From NCBI RefSeq assembly GCF_030817475.1, contig NZ_JAUSZJ010000002.1:5842626-5906625 (forward strand): DNA of 64,000 bases, given 5' to 3'. The notes beneath the pieces are model-generated. The model was not told where the DNA came from, ran no database searches, and was given only the letters and a program-made list of their open reading frames with translations. The position numbers and the translations under genes are program-made. Shown here one piece after another: positions 18,469 to 29,232 of the stretch. Numbering within the stretch: the stretch's first letter is position 1; each line of letters opens with the position of its first letter. This DNA is from Streptomyces sp. V2I9. Its GTDB lineage: Bacteria; Actinomycetota; Actinomycetes; Streptomycetales; Streptomycetaceae.

Positions 18469-20844
18469 TCAGCCCCGCGCGCGCCGCAACAACACCGCCG
18501 GCCGCTCGGCGAACAGCTCGCCCGCCCGCACCGCGCCGCCGCCCGCGAACTCCCGGCCCGGCGAGTCCGACAACAGGTCCTGCCAGACACCGCCGTCCGG
18601 CAGCTCCAGCACCGTGTCCCCCCAGCCGCCTCCCTCGGCCAGCCGCAGCGACAGCCGGGTCACCGCCGTGACCACCTCGCCCGCCCGGCAGAACGCCACC
18701 AGATGGGCGGCGGCCGGACCGGAGGCCGTCAGCGGCTCGTACGTCCCCGACGCCCCGAACACGTCCGGCATCTCCCGCCGCAGCCGCAGCGCGGCCGACG
18801 TCAGCTCCTGCTTCTCGTCCGGGGCGTCCGGCCGCCGGAACGGCCGCCGGTTGTCCGGGTCGACCAGGGCCAGGTACTCGCTCTCCGTGCCCTGGTAGAG
18901 GTCCGGAACCCCCGGCATCGTCAGCTGCACCAGCGCCGCCCCCAGCACGTGGGCGCGTACATGCGGGGCGAGCGCGTCCGCGAACTCGGTGATCCGGGTA
19001 CGGGCCGGGCCCGACGCACGCCCCGGACCGGCCGCGACGAAGTCCGCCACCGCCCGCTCGTAGGCCGGGTCCGACTCCGTCCAGCTGGTGGACAGGCCCG
19101 CCTCGCGCACCGCCTTCAGCAACGCCGGCTCCAGCCGCCCACCCAGCTCCTCGGCCGGCAGCTCCGCGCAGCCGTACGCCGACTGCCAGGCCGCCCACGC
19201 CAGTTGGCGGTCCGGAGCGGCGACCGGCGTCGCCGCGGTCATCTCCGCCACCAGCGCCGCCCATCGCTCCGGGCACTGCGAGAGCACCGCGATCCGGGCC
19301 CGTACGTCCGCACTGCGCTTGGTGTCGTGCGTGGTCAGGACCGTGCCGGAGGCCGGCCGGTCACGGGCGGTCCGGGCGGCGAACGCGTGGAACTCCTCCG
19401 GTGACACGGCGGGCCGCCCCGGATCGCCGCCCACCTCGGTGGCCGACAGCAGCGGAACGTACCGGTAGAACGCCGTGTCCTCCACCGATTTGGCGTGCAG
19501 TGCGGACGCCGTCTGGGCGAACCGGGCGCAGAACGCCGCCTGTTCCACCCCGCCGCCGAGCCGCCCGAGCGCCAGCTCCCGTACGACGTCCACGGCCGCC
19601 GCCTCCTCCGGCACGGCGAACACCGCCTTCGCGTCCCGGACCGCCTCGTCGGTCAGCGTCTCCTCGGCGGTGCGGGACGGCGGCTCGCCCGCCGTGACGT
19701 ACGGCCGGTAGACCGGGACGCGTACCAGCAGCTCCCGGATCGCGGTCCGCAGCGCCCACGGGGCATGGTCGCGCAGCGCGGGGTCCCGGTCGCACACCGC
19801 GGTGGCGAGCCGGGTCAGCCAGGCGGTCTCGGCGGCCAGCTCGTGGGTCACCACCCGGTACGCGGCCCGGCGCACCGTCGCCGTCCAGTCGCCACCCCGG
19901 TCGGCGGGCGCTCCCGCGAACTCACGGTAGAAGCCCAGCAGTTCGGCTGCCCCGACCGGGTCGGTGAACAGGCCGTCGATCCGGTGCAGCGCGTCGTACC
20001 CCGTGGTGCCCGCCACCGCCCACTCCGACGGCAGGCGCTCGTCCCCGGTGAGGATCTTCTCGACCACCGTCCAGCGGCCGCCGGTGGCGTCGTGGAGCCG
20101 TTCCAGATAGGCGGCCGGGGCGGCGAGGCCGTCCGGGTGATCGATGCGCAGCCCGTCGAGGACGCCGTCGCGGAGCAGTTCGAGGACCTTGGCGTGGGTG
20201 TCCTCGAAGACCTCCGGATGCTCCACGCGCACCCCGATCAGCTCCGGGACGGTGAAGAACCGCCGGTAGTTCAGCTCGGTGCGGGCGAGGCGCCACCAGC
20301 CGAGCCGGTAGTGCTGCCCGTCCAGCAGCTCCGGCAGCGGAAGGCCCGCCGTGCCGGCCCGCAGCGGGAACGCGTGGTCGTGGTAGCGCAGCACCTCCCC
20401 GTCCACCGTCAGATGCTCCAGCTCCTGGCCGAGCGGCCCGCCGAGCACCGGCAGCAGCACCTTCCCGCCGCCCGCCGCCCAGTCGATGTCGAACCAGCGG
20501 GCGGACGGGGAGCCGGGGCCCTCCCGCAGCACCTCCCACAGCCGGCGGTTGTGCCGGGGCGAGGCCGCCATGTGGTTGGGCACGATGTCCAGGATCAGCC
20601 CGAGGCCGTGCTCGCGGGCGGCCGAGGCGAGCGAGCGCAGCCCCTCCTCGCCGCCCAGCTCCGCCCGGACCCGGCCGTGGTCGACCACGTCGTAACCGTG
20701 GGTGGAGCCGGGGACCGCCTCCAGGACGGGGGAGAGGTGGAGGTGCGAGACGCCGAGCGCGGCGAGGTACGGCACGGCCTTCTCGGCGGCGGAGAACGGG
20801 AAGTCGGGCTGGAGCTGAAGCCGGTACGTGGCGGAGGGCGTCAT
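18469..20844 (-). CDS. treY: Malto-oligosyltrehalose synthase
   Basis: This GH13 enzyme of 791 residues isomerises the reducing-end alpha-1,4 bond of maltodextrins to alpha-1,1, making maltooligosyltrehalose for TreZ. Start and length fit the family. Motifs: TYRLQL at the N-terminus, LGVSHLHLSPVLEAVPGSTHGYD, LDIVPNHMA, GLRIDHPDGLAAP (nucleophile Asp), VVEKIL.GDE (acid/base Glu) and TVLTTHDTKRSADVRARI. It lies 81 bp downstream of treX/glgX on the same strand, so the two are probably co-transcribed. It converges with the P450-like gene. Confidence 0.96.
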   Translation of the reverse strand: MTPSATYRLQLQPDFPFSAAEKAVPYLAALGVSHLHLSPVLEAVPGSTHGYDVVDHGRVRAELGGEEGLRSLASAAREHGLGLILDIVPNHMAASPRHNRRLWEVLREGPGSPSARWFDIDWAAGGGKVLLPVLGGPLGQELEHLTVDGEVLRYHDHAFPLRAGTAGLPLPELLDGQHYRLGWWRLARTELNYRRFFTVPELIGVRVEHPEVFEDTHAKVLELLRDGVLDGLRIDHPDGLAAPAAYLERLHDATGGRWTVVEKILTGDERLPSEWAVAGTTGYDALHRIDGLFTDPVGAAELLGFYREFAGAPADRGGDWTATVRRAAYRVVTHELAAETAWLTRLATAVCDRDPALRDHAPWALRTAIRELLVRVPVYRPYVTAGEPPSRTAEETLTDEAVRDAKAVFAVPEEAAAVDVVRELALGRLGGGVEQAAFCARFAQTASALHAKSVEDTAFYRYVPLLSATEVGGDPGRPAVSPEEFHAFAARTARDRPASGTVLTTHDTKRSADVRARIAVLSQCPERWAALVAEMTAATPVAAPDRQLAWAAWQSAYGCAELPAEELGGRLEPALLKAVREAGLSTSWTESDPAYERAVADFVAAGPGRASGPARTRITEFADALAPHVRAHVLGAALVQLTMPGVPDLYQGTESEYLALVDPDNRRPFRRPDAPDEKQELTSAALRLRREMPDVFGASGTYEPLTASGPAAAHLVAFCRAGEVVTAVTRLSLRLAEGGGWGDTVLELPDGGVWQDLLSDSPGREFAGGGAVRAGELFAERPAVLLRRARG

Positions 20845-20925
20845 GGACTCCTACGTACCCCGCCCGTGCCGATCCGTGTCACCCCGCTCGGAACCTCACC
20901 CTCGCGCCGCGCCGCCCACCGGCCC

Positions 20926-23055
<2,130 letters not shown>

Positions 23056-23472
23056 GATGAAGACTCTTCCACTTCTGATCCGGGGGCTGCGGCTTTCCTC
23101 GGCCCGATGGCTCCTCGAACATTTCCCGAATACGTCCAGAATCTTCCCCGAAACCGGGGCGCTCACCTAGGACGTCGCCCGGTGCGGCCGGGTCCCGTCG
23201 CCCGCGACGCCTCGCACCGGTCAACTTCGGACACCTCCGTGCCGCCCCGGACGTGCTTCCGGACGTCCTCACCCGGCGGCCGTCCGGTTCCCGCCCCGGA
23301 GCGGGGGGCCCAATCGCTATGAATCCGCTCACTCCGCCCGATCTCACCCCACAGAACAAGCCGCACATTCCCAGGAGTTGGGAAAGTCCCCTGTGCATCG
23401 GGCTGCGTCGCGTCGCGCTCCCGGAGTACCCTTCCTTGATCGTTGGGTGGGGGAGTGGAAGGCGGTACGCGG
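23056..23472. other. Divergent intergenic region between glgX and the HEPN gene
   Basis: This 417-bp region is less GC-rich than its surroundings and must contain promoters in both directions. I see no gene, riboswitch or clear -35/-10 pair that can be assigned with confidence. Confidence 0.45.
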
Positions 23473-24708
23473 GTGAGCTCGGGAGGGTTCGAGCTACCCC
23501 CAGGTGACGCAGGTCGCGAGGGGGAGACGACCGATGCCCCGCCCGGGGCGGTGTCCCTCGCGCAGCCCATGGAGATCGGCGCCGAGCTGGACTGGGGATC
23601 GGAGTCCTGGAACGAGGTGCGGACCCGGGCCCAGCGGGCCGGGCGCGCCTATATCTGGCTGAATCTGGTCGAACAGCGTCTGCGGGCCGTCGTCGCCGCG
23701 GTGCTCCGGCCGATCTACGAGCCGGTGCACGGCGAGGAGTGGGTGGTGGCCGCCGCCGGACCGGCCGGGCAGGAGTGGGTGCAGCGCGCCGTCGCCGTAC
23801 GCGAGGTGTCGCGCCGCAAGGGCTACCTGCTGGACCCGGCCGACGACAACGTCCTCAGCTTCCTGACGCTGCCGCAGCTGCGCGAGCTGATGGTCCAGCA
23901 CTGGCCGTGCTTCGAGCCGTACTTCGACGACCGGCGCGACGTCGAGCTGGCGCTGGACGAACTCGAGGTCGCGCGCAACGTGGTCTCCCGCAACCGGGCG
24001 CTGAACGAAGCGGTGCTCGCCCAGGCGGAGCGCGCGTCCGCCCGGCTCCTGGACATCCTCGGCGGCGGGGCGGGCGTGCCCTCGGCCGACCGGCTGCCGG
24101 TGGACGCGGTGGAGGAGCTGGTCGGCGACCGGTACGCGGACGTGGTCTCCGTCCACTCCGACCGGGTGCGGCTCCAGCGCCAGCTGCCCGCCGAGGACCT
24201 GTTCGGCGGGGCGCGGCGGCTCGACGCCATCGGGATCGGGCTCAACCTGCTCGTGCAGAACTTCTCCGGCCGCCGGCTCGTGCGGCTCGCCGAGTCGGGC
24301 TGCCGGGTGCGGCTGCTGTTCATCAACCCGGCCAGCAGCGCGGTGAAGCGCCGGGAGCGGGAGCTGGGCCTCAAGAAGGGTGAGCTGAGCCGCTCGGTGG
24401 AGATGAACATCCTGCACATGCGCCGCGTGCGCTCCCGGCTCCGTGATCCGGGCGCGTTCGAGATCCAGGTCTTCGACGAGACCCCGCGCTTCACCGCCTA
24501 CCTGGTGGACGGCGACGGGCCCGACGCGGTGGGCGTCGTCCAGCCCTATCTGCGGCGGGCACGGGGCATGGAGGCGCCGGTGTTCGTGCTGCGCGGCGGG
24601 GGCAGGCGCACGGTGGTGCGCGCGGGGCAGGACAGCGAGCACGGCCTGTTCGAGACGTACCGCGAGGAGTTCGAATCGGTCTGGACGGACTCCCGGCCGG
24701 TCTCCTGA
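23473..24708 (+). CDS. SAV2148-type HEPN domain protein with C-terminal PLD-like/DUF5919-like region
   Basis: This 411-residue protein is of a family widespread in Streptomyces and known as SAV2148-type HEPN. The helical N-terminal half contains R79-x6-H86 (RPIYEPVH), which matches the R-x4-6-H motif of HEPN ribonucleases. From about residue 240 (ARRLDAIGIGLNLLVQNFSG) to the end it resembles the phospholipase-D-like sensor module DUF5919 (RRLVRLAESGCRVRLLFINP, HGLFETYREEFESVW) without HKD catalytic motifs. The GTG start gives the family-typical N-terminus SSGGFELPPGDAGREG. A role in RNA cleavage or stress response is an inference. A very strong terminator follows two bases after the stop codon, so it is transcribed alone. 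Confidence 0.85.
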   Translation: MSSGGFELPPGDAGREGETTDAPPGAVSLAQPMEIGAELDWGSESWNEVRTRAQRAGRAYIWLNLVEQRLRAVVAAVLRPIYEPVHGEEWVVAAAGPAGQEWVQRAVAVREVSRRKGYLLDPADDNVLSFLTLPQLRELMVQHWPCFEPYFDDRRDVELALDELEVARNVVSRNRALNEAVLAQAERASARLLDILGGGAGVPSADRLPVDAVEELVGDRYADVVSVHSDRVRLQRQLPAEDLFGGARRLDAIGIGLNLLVQNFSGRRLVRLAESGCRVRLLFINPASSAVKRRERELGLKKGELSRSVEMNILHMRRVRSRLRDPGAFEIQVFDETPRFTAYLVDGDGPDAVGVVQPYLRRARGMEAPVFVLRGGGRRTVVRAGQDSEHGLFETYREEFESVWTDSRPVS

Positions 24709-24710
24709 CC

Positions 24711-24749
24711 GGGACCTGGCACGCCCCTCGGAGGGGCGTGCCAGGTCCC
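24711..24749 (+). terminator. Strong terminator after the HEPN gene
   Basis: A perfect 18-bp stem (24711-24728 with 24732-24749) with a three-base loop CGG begins two bases after the stop codon. No U-tract follows, as is usual in Streptomyces. Confidence 0.88.
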
Positions 24750-24858
24750 CAGGCGGGTAGGCGCGGACGGGAGCGGTCCGGCGGGCGGCCGTCGTGGCAC
24801 ATCCCGCCCGGCCGCTCTCCTGACGGCCCGTGGACGGCGGGGTCCGTCCGTCGCTGAT

Positions 24859-26171
24859 GCTCCTATTGCTGTCAAGCGGCTTGAAGCCAGTCGCGGTAGG
24901 AGTGGGCGAGGTCGTCGTCCCTGCTGAGTCCTCGTTCAAGTCTGGAGATAGTGGTTGGCCAGACTCCGAAGTGCTGGGCGACGGCGGTGAGGGTGACGTT
25001 CCTGGCCTGCCGCATGGGCCGCAGATCGGCTATGCCCGGGATGGTGACCGTGCTGGTGAGGCAGCGGAACATCTCCCGGGCGATGGCCCGTTTCAGCATC
25101 CGGATGATTTCCTTCTTCGTCCTTCCGGCAGCGGTCTGTCGCGCAACGTAGGCGCGGGTCCGGGCGTCGCCGGACATGCGGACCAGGGCGATGCGGTAGA
25201 GGGCTGCGTTGGCCGCTCGGTCGCCGCCCCGGGAGAGTCGGTGCCGGTTGGTTCTGCCGCTGGAAGCAGGGACCGGGGCAGCCCCGCACAGCGCTGCGAA
25301 GGACGCCTCGGTCCGCATCCGTTCGGGGTTGCCGCCCGCGGTGATCAGCAGTCGTGCGGCGGTGTCGGGGCCGACACCGTAGGCGGCCCGCAGGCCCGGG
25401 TTGTGGGTGGTGACCTCGGCATCCAGGGCCCGCGTCAGTGTTTCGTGCTCGGCGGTGAGCTCCTTGACCCGGCGGGCGAGGCTCTTCAACGCGGTCAGCA
25501 CGGCGATGTGGAGGGCGTCACCGGCCGGCCGCAGCCGGGCCAGGGCCTCGGTGCGATCGGTGCCCTTGAGCTGCCCGTACTTCGCGCGGATGGCTTCCGG
25601 GGCAGTGATGAGGACGTTGCCGATCTGATTGAGCGCGGCGGTGCGGGCCTTGACGGCGGAGCGGGCTGCGTTGTGCAGGGCACGTATCCCGGCGACCGTG
25701 TCGTCCTTGGGGGAACTGGAGGCTCTGCCGGACAGGGCGGCGCGGGCGGCGGCGTAGGCGTCGATCGGGTCGGACTTGCCGGTGCGGCGCCGTTCGGCCT
25801 TGTCGGGGCGGTTGACCTCGACAACCTGGTGCCCGTGGGAGCGGGCGGTCCGCGTGAAACCGGCCCCGTAGGACGAGGTGCCTTCCACCCCGATCGAGAC
25901 CACACGCCCGTGCGCGGCCAGGAAGGCCAGGGCTGCCGCGTATCCAGCGGCGGTGGTGGAGAACTCCGCATCCGCGAGATGACCGCCGTTTTCGCTGATC
26001 ACAGCGACGTGGACGGTGTCAGCGTGGGAATCGGCCCCACCGAACACATCCTGGTCCACGGTGTCCGCCGCAACCTCTGATGCCATGCTGATACTGCCTT
26101 CCCAGCCGAAGGTGGGCGCCGGCCGGGTGGCGCAGACAGGACATTGAAGGGGCTTCTGACCAAGCTCCTAT
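24859..26171 (-). mobile_element. IS110-family insertion sequence (ends provisional)
   Basis: An intact IS110-type transposase is flanked by the direct repeat GCTCCTAT at 24859-24866 and 26164-26171, a spacing of 1305 bp, within the size range of the family. IS110 elements lack long terminal inverted repeats, and their ends share only a short core, so this repeat may mark the boundaries. Taken literally it leaves only ~80 bp of non-coding left end, short for a bridge RNA; the true left end may extend to about 26.3 kb. TCAAGC-G-GCTTGA is a small inverted repeat at the transposase stop codon. Confidence 0.6.
24872..26086 (-). CDS. IS110-family transposase (DEDD recombinase)
   Basis: This 404-residue RNA-guided-type recombinase is complete. 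The N-terminal RuvC-like DEDD domain begins VFGGADSHADTVHVAV with D19, then SIGVEGTSSYG and GKSDPIDAYAAARAAL. The C-terminal Tnp domain has ALCGAAPVPASSGR with the serine expected to attack DNA, and RAANAALYRIAL. The last ~45 residues (LTAVAQHFGVWPTTISRLERG) form an XRE-like helix-turn-helix, which is common in streptomycete members. No stop codon or frameshift, so it may be active. It sits between the HEPN gene's terminator and the exonuclease promoter and appears to disrupt no gene. Confidence 0.95.
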   Translation of the reverse strand: MASEVAADTVDQDVFGGADSHADTVHVAVISENGGHLADAEFSTTAAGYAAALAFLAAHGRVVSIGVEGTSSYGAGFTRTARSHGHQVVEVNRPDKAERRRTGKSDPIDAYAAARAALSGRASSSPKDDTVAGIRALHNAARSAVKARTAALNQIGNVLITAPEAIRAKYGQLKGTDRTEALARLRPAGDALHIAVLTALKSLARRVKELTAEHETLTRALDAEVTTHNPGLRAAYGVGPDTAARLLITAGGNPERMRTEASFAALCGAAPVPASSGRTNRHRLSRGGDRAANAALYRIALVRMSGDARTRAYVARQTAAGRTKKEIIRMLKRAIAREMFRCLTSTVTIPGIADLRPMRQARNVTLTAVAQHFGVWPTTISRLERGLSRDDDLAHSYRDWLQAA

Positions 26172-26366
26172 CAGGTCATGTTCCGCCCGGCCGGAGCCAT
26201 GAGAACGAGCTCCGGCAGCCGGACAGAACAGCGCGAAGACAGCCCAGCAGGGCGTCAGTCAGTGCCCGAGTCACGACCGCCGGAACCCGAGTATCAGCAT
26301 CAATGTCAGTGCTGCGTGCGAGGGTGGTCGTCACGTGGGGAAAGCACCACAGACGGAGGTAACGGG
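26087..26366 (-). ncRNA. Candidate bridge-RNA region of the IS110 element
   Basis: In IS110 elements the non-coding end upstream of the transposase encodes the bridge RNA that pairs with target and donor DNA. These 280 bases upstream of the transposase start (minus strand) contain a clear 8-bp hairpin (26190-26197 with 26209-26216, 11-base loop) and a second GCGCC/GGCGC stem near 26117-26134. I could not identify the target- and donor-binding loops. Part of the region must also contain the exonuclease promoter and its RBS. Confidence 0.35.
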
Positions 26367-27080
26367 ATGAGCTGGCTCAGCGGGACGTTGATGGCGTTCG
26401 ATCTGGAGACGACGGGGACGGACGTCGAGTCCGACCGCATCGTCACGGCCGCGGTCGTCCGGCTGGAGGCGGACGGCTCCGTGTCCGGGGAGCGGACCTG
26501 GCTGCTGAACCCCGGCGTGGCCATACCCGAGCAGGCGTCGGCCATCCACGGCATCTCGACCGAACGGGCCCGCGAGCACGGGGTCCCGGCCGCATCCGCG
26601 ATCGAGGAGATCGCCGGAGCGGTCGCCGACGGGCTGCGCTCGGGGACCCCGCTGGTGGTGATGAACGCGCGCTACGACCTGTCCCTGCTCGACCGCGAGT
26701 GCCGGCGGTACGGGGTCGCGTCGGTCAGCGAACGGCTGGGCGCGGCGCCCTCACCCGTCATCGACCCGCTGGTCCTCGACAAGCACGTGGACAAGTACCG
26801 GAGGGGGAAGAGGGCCCTCCACGCCCTGTGTGCCCACTACGGGGTCCCGCTCGACGACGCGCACGACGCGCGGGCGGACGCCGTCGCCGCCGCGCGGGTG
26901 GTGCGGAGCATGGGGGAGAAGCACCAGCCGGTCGGGGTGATGCCCCTGGAGGACCTGCACGCCCTCCAGACGCAGGCGGCGGCCGAGCAGTCGCTGTCCC
27001 TCCAGGCCTACCTGCGTCGCACCTCGGACCCGGCGGCGGTCGTCGAACCGGCCTGGCCGCTCATCCCCCGGATGCGCTGA
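26367..27080 (+). CDS. DnaQ-like 3'-5' exonuclease (DEDDh)
   Basis: This 237-residue protein has the exonuclease/DnaQ fold. ExoI is LMAFDLETTGTD with D12 and E14; ExoII is VVMNARYDLSLLDRE; ExoIII is AHDARADAVAAARV, giving the His and last Asp of the DEDDh group. It is predicted to degrade single-stranded DNA or RNA from the 3' end. The chosen ATG has CGGAGGTAACGGG before it. It is a stand-alone exonuclease without a polymerase domain, and its ~60-residue C-terminal extension is of unknown role. The IS110 element lies directly upstream and may have separated it from its original upstream context. Confidence 0.9.
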   Translation: MSWLSGTLMAFDLETTGTDVESDRIVTAAVVRLEADGSVSGERTWLLNPGVAIPEQASAIHGISTERAREHGVPAASAIEEIAGAVADGLRSGTPLVVMNARYDLSLLDRECRRYGVASVSERLGAAPSPVIDPLVLDKHVDKYRRGKRALHALCAHYGVPLDDAHDARADAVAAARVVRSMGEKHQPVGVMPLEDLHALQTQAAAEQSLSLQAYLRRTSDPAAVVEPAWPLIPRMR

Positions 27081-27184
27081 GCGGATTCCTGGCGGGGCGT
27101 CAGCTCGGGACCGGGCCCGAAGCCGACGCGGCGCCCGCTGTTCCCCGTGCCCGGCCGCCACCGGTACCGCACGTCGGCCCCGTG

Positions 27185-28051
27185 TCAGAACGGGTACCAG
27201 CGGACCTCCGGGTCGCCCTCCCGCAGGGACGCCACCCGGCGGCGGAACTCCGTCAGCGCCTTCGGGTTGGCCGGGGCGTGCTGGGAGACCCAGGCGCAGC
27301 TGGCCGTCTCGCGGGCGCCGCGCAGGACCGTGCACCCCTCCCACTCCCGGACGTCCCAGCCGTACGCGGCGGTGAAGGCGTCGTAGGCCGCCGGGTCGAG
27401 CCCGTAGCGGTCGCGGGAGAGGGCGAGGACGACCAGGTCGTGCTCCCGCAGATCGGTGGAGAACGTCTCCAGGTCCACCAGCACCGGGCCGTCCGGGCCG
27501 ACCTGGACGTTGCGGGGGAGCGCGTCGCCGTGGATCGGGCCAGGCGAGAGGTGCGGGACGAGGGCGGCGGCCGCCGTCGCGAAGCCGTCGCGGCGCTCGC
27601 GGAGGTAGTCGGCGTCCGCCGGGTCGATCGCGTCCCCCGCCAGCGTCAGCCACCGCTCCACGCCACCCAGCAGTTCGCGGCGCGGCAGCGTGAGCTCCGC
27701 CGGGGCCGGCAGCGCGTGCACCAGGGTGAGCAGCGGCGCCAGGTCGCGCGGCTCGGCGGGCCGTACAGGTTCGGGGAGCCGGTGCCACAGCGTCACCGGG
27801 TGACCCTCCACCAGCCGGGCCCCGCTCTCGGCGGCGCGTACGGCCGGGACGCCGGAGGCGGCGAGCCAGTCGGCCAGAGCCACCTCCCGCTCGGCCCGCT
27901 CCCGCAGCTCGGGGTGGCCGGTGGAGTCCCGGCCGACCTTGATCACCAGGTCACCGGCGGCGAACACCGCGTTCTCGCCCAGCGCGAGCAGCTCCGCCGC
28001 GCCGGGGAGCCCGGCGGCCGTCAGCACCTCGCGCGCACGCATCTCGTCCAT
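27185..28051 (-). CDS. Aminoglycoside phosphotransferase (APH) family protein
   Basis: This 288-residue kinase-like fold shows GENAVFAAGDLVIKVGR (nucleotide-binding lobe), the catalytic loop GPIHGDALPRNVQVG (H-G-D....N) and the metal-binding VLVDLETFSTD. The family includes antibiotic, choline and homoserine kinases; nothing here points to a specific substrate, so antibiotic resistance should not be assumed. The ATG at 28051 is the first that fits the conserved N-terminus (MDEMRAREVLTAAGLPG). It is divergent from the ABC importer genes. Confidence 0.85.
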   Translation of the reverse strand: MDEMRAREVLTAAGLPGAAELLALGENAVFAAGDLVIKVGRDSTGHPELRERAEREVALADWLAASGVPAVRAAESGARLVEGHPVTLWHRLPEPVRPAEPRDLAPLLTLVHALPAPAELTLPRRELLGGVERWLTLAGDAIDPADADYLRERRDGFATAAAALVPHLSPGPIHGDALPRNVQVGPDGPVLVDLETFSTDLREHDLVVLALSRDRYGLDPAAYDAFTAAYGWDVREWEGCTVLRGARETASCAWVSQHAPANPKALTEFRRRVASLREGDPEVRWYPF

Positions 28052-28194
28052 GGGTGCGATTTTCGCATCCGTGCAGGCCGCCTTGACGAACCGACGACCC
28101 GTCAGCACGATGACGGAGGTCTTCCGGGCAGCTGGAACGTGATGAAGCCCGCCTCAGGCGCATCAGGGACTTACCGGACAGAGGGGTCTTCTTC

Positions 28195-29232
28195 GTGACA
28201 TCGGTGACTGCGGCGGAGCGGTCCGGACCCGGCGGCCCCCGCAGCGGGCACGACGGACCGGGCGGGCGTGACGGCTCCGGCGGGCAGGGCGGGCGGACGG
28301 GAAACTCGTGGCGTCCGGGACGGTCCGGCCGGCCTCCGGACAAGGTGTTCGGGAACGGGGCCGCCTGGTTCCTGGTGCTCCCCGCGCTCCTCCCGATCCT
28401 GGTCCTCAGCGTCGGCCCCCTCCTCTACGGCATCGCGCTCTCCTTCACCGACGCCCAGTCCGGCCGGACCCGCTCCACCCGGTGGATCGGCGCGCTCAAC
28501 TTCCAGGACCTGCTGCACGACACCCTGTTCTGGGACTCGTTCCGGATCGGTCTGCTCTGGGCCGCGGGCGTCACCGTCCCGCAGTTCCTCCTGGCGCTCG
28601 GCCTCGCGCTGCTGCTCAACCAGAACCTGCGGATGCGCTGGCTGGCCCGCGCGCTGGCGATCATCCCCTGGGCGATGCCCGAGGTCGTCGTCGGCATCAT
28701 GTGGCGGCTCGTCTACGCCCCGGACGCCGGCATCCTCAACGAGACCGTCCGCGACCTCGGACTCGGCGACGGCCGGGACTGGCTGACCGGTCTCGCCACC
28801 GCGCTGCCCGCCGTGATCCTCGTCGGCATCTGGGCGGGGATGCCGCAGACCACGGTGGCCCTGCTCGCCGGACTCCAGAACACCCCGCGCGAACTCCACG
28901 AGGCGGCGGCCCTGGACGGGGCGGGCGCCTGGCGCCGGTTCCGTACGGTCACCTGGCCCGCGATCAAGCCCATCGCCCTGGCCGTCAGCGCCCTCAACCT
29001 GATCTGGAACTTCAACTCGTTCGCGCTCGTCTACGTGCTGACCAGCGGCGGACCCGGCGGCCGGACCCGGCTGCCGATGCTCTTCGCGTACGAGGAGGCC
29101 TTCCGCTACGGCCAGTTCGGCTACGCCGCGGCGATGGGCTGTGTGATGGTCGCGGTGATCTCCGTGCTCCTCGCCCTCCACCTCGTCGGCCGCCTCAGGG
29201 GAGGGGAGGGCCGATGGGACGAGAACCGATGA
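28195..29232 (+). CDS. Carbohydrate ABC transporter permease (MalF/UgpA type)
   Basis: This 345-residue inner-membrane protein follows a Gly/Arg-rich cytoplasmic N-terminus of ~55 residues. Six hydrophobic helices are recognisable from NGAAWFLVLPALLPILVL onward. The EAA loop for ATPase contact is LHEAAALDGAGAWRRFRTVT. It is predicted to form the channel for sugar import with the next gene product. The GTG start at 28195 lacks a strong RBS. It overlaps the next gene by 19 bp. No ATPase is encoded nearby; Streptomyces importers of this type commonly share the MsiK ATPase. Confidence 0.92.
   Translation: MTSVTAAERSGPGGPRSGHDGPGGRDGSGGQGGRTGNSWRPGRSGRPPDKVFGNGAAWFLVLPALLPILVLSVGPLLYGIALSFTDAQSGRTRSTRWIGALNFQDLLHDTLFWDSFRIGLLWAAGVTVPQFLLALGLALLLNQNLRMRWLARALAIIPWAMPEVVVGIMWRLVYAPDAGILNETVRDLGLGDGRDWLTGLATALPAVILVGIWAGMPQTTVALLAGLQNTPRELHEAAALDGAGAWRRFRTVTWPAIKPIALAVSALNLIWNFNSFALVYVLTSGGPGGRTRLPMLFAYEEAFRYGQFGYAAAMGCVMVAVISVLLALHLVGRLRGGEGRWDENR

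Noticed and set aside
27185-28051. Aminoglycoside resistance gene
   Set aside because: The fold is APH-like, but the family is functionally broad and no residue or neighbour indicates an aminoglycoside substrate.
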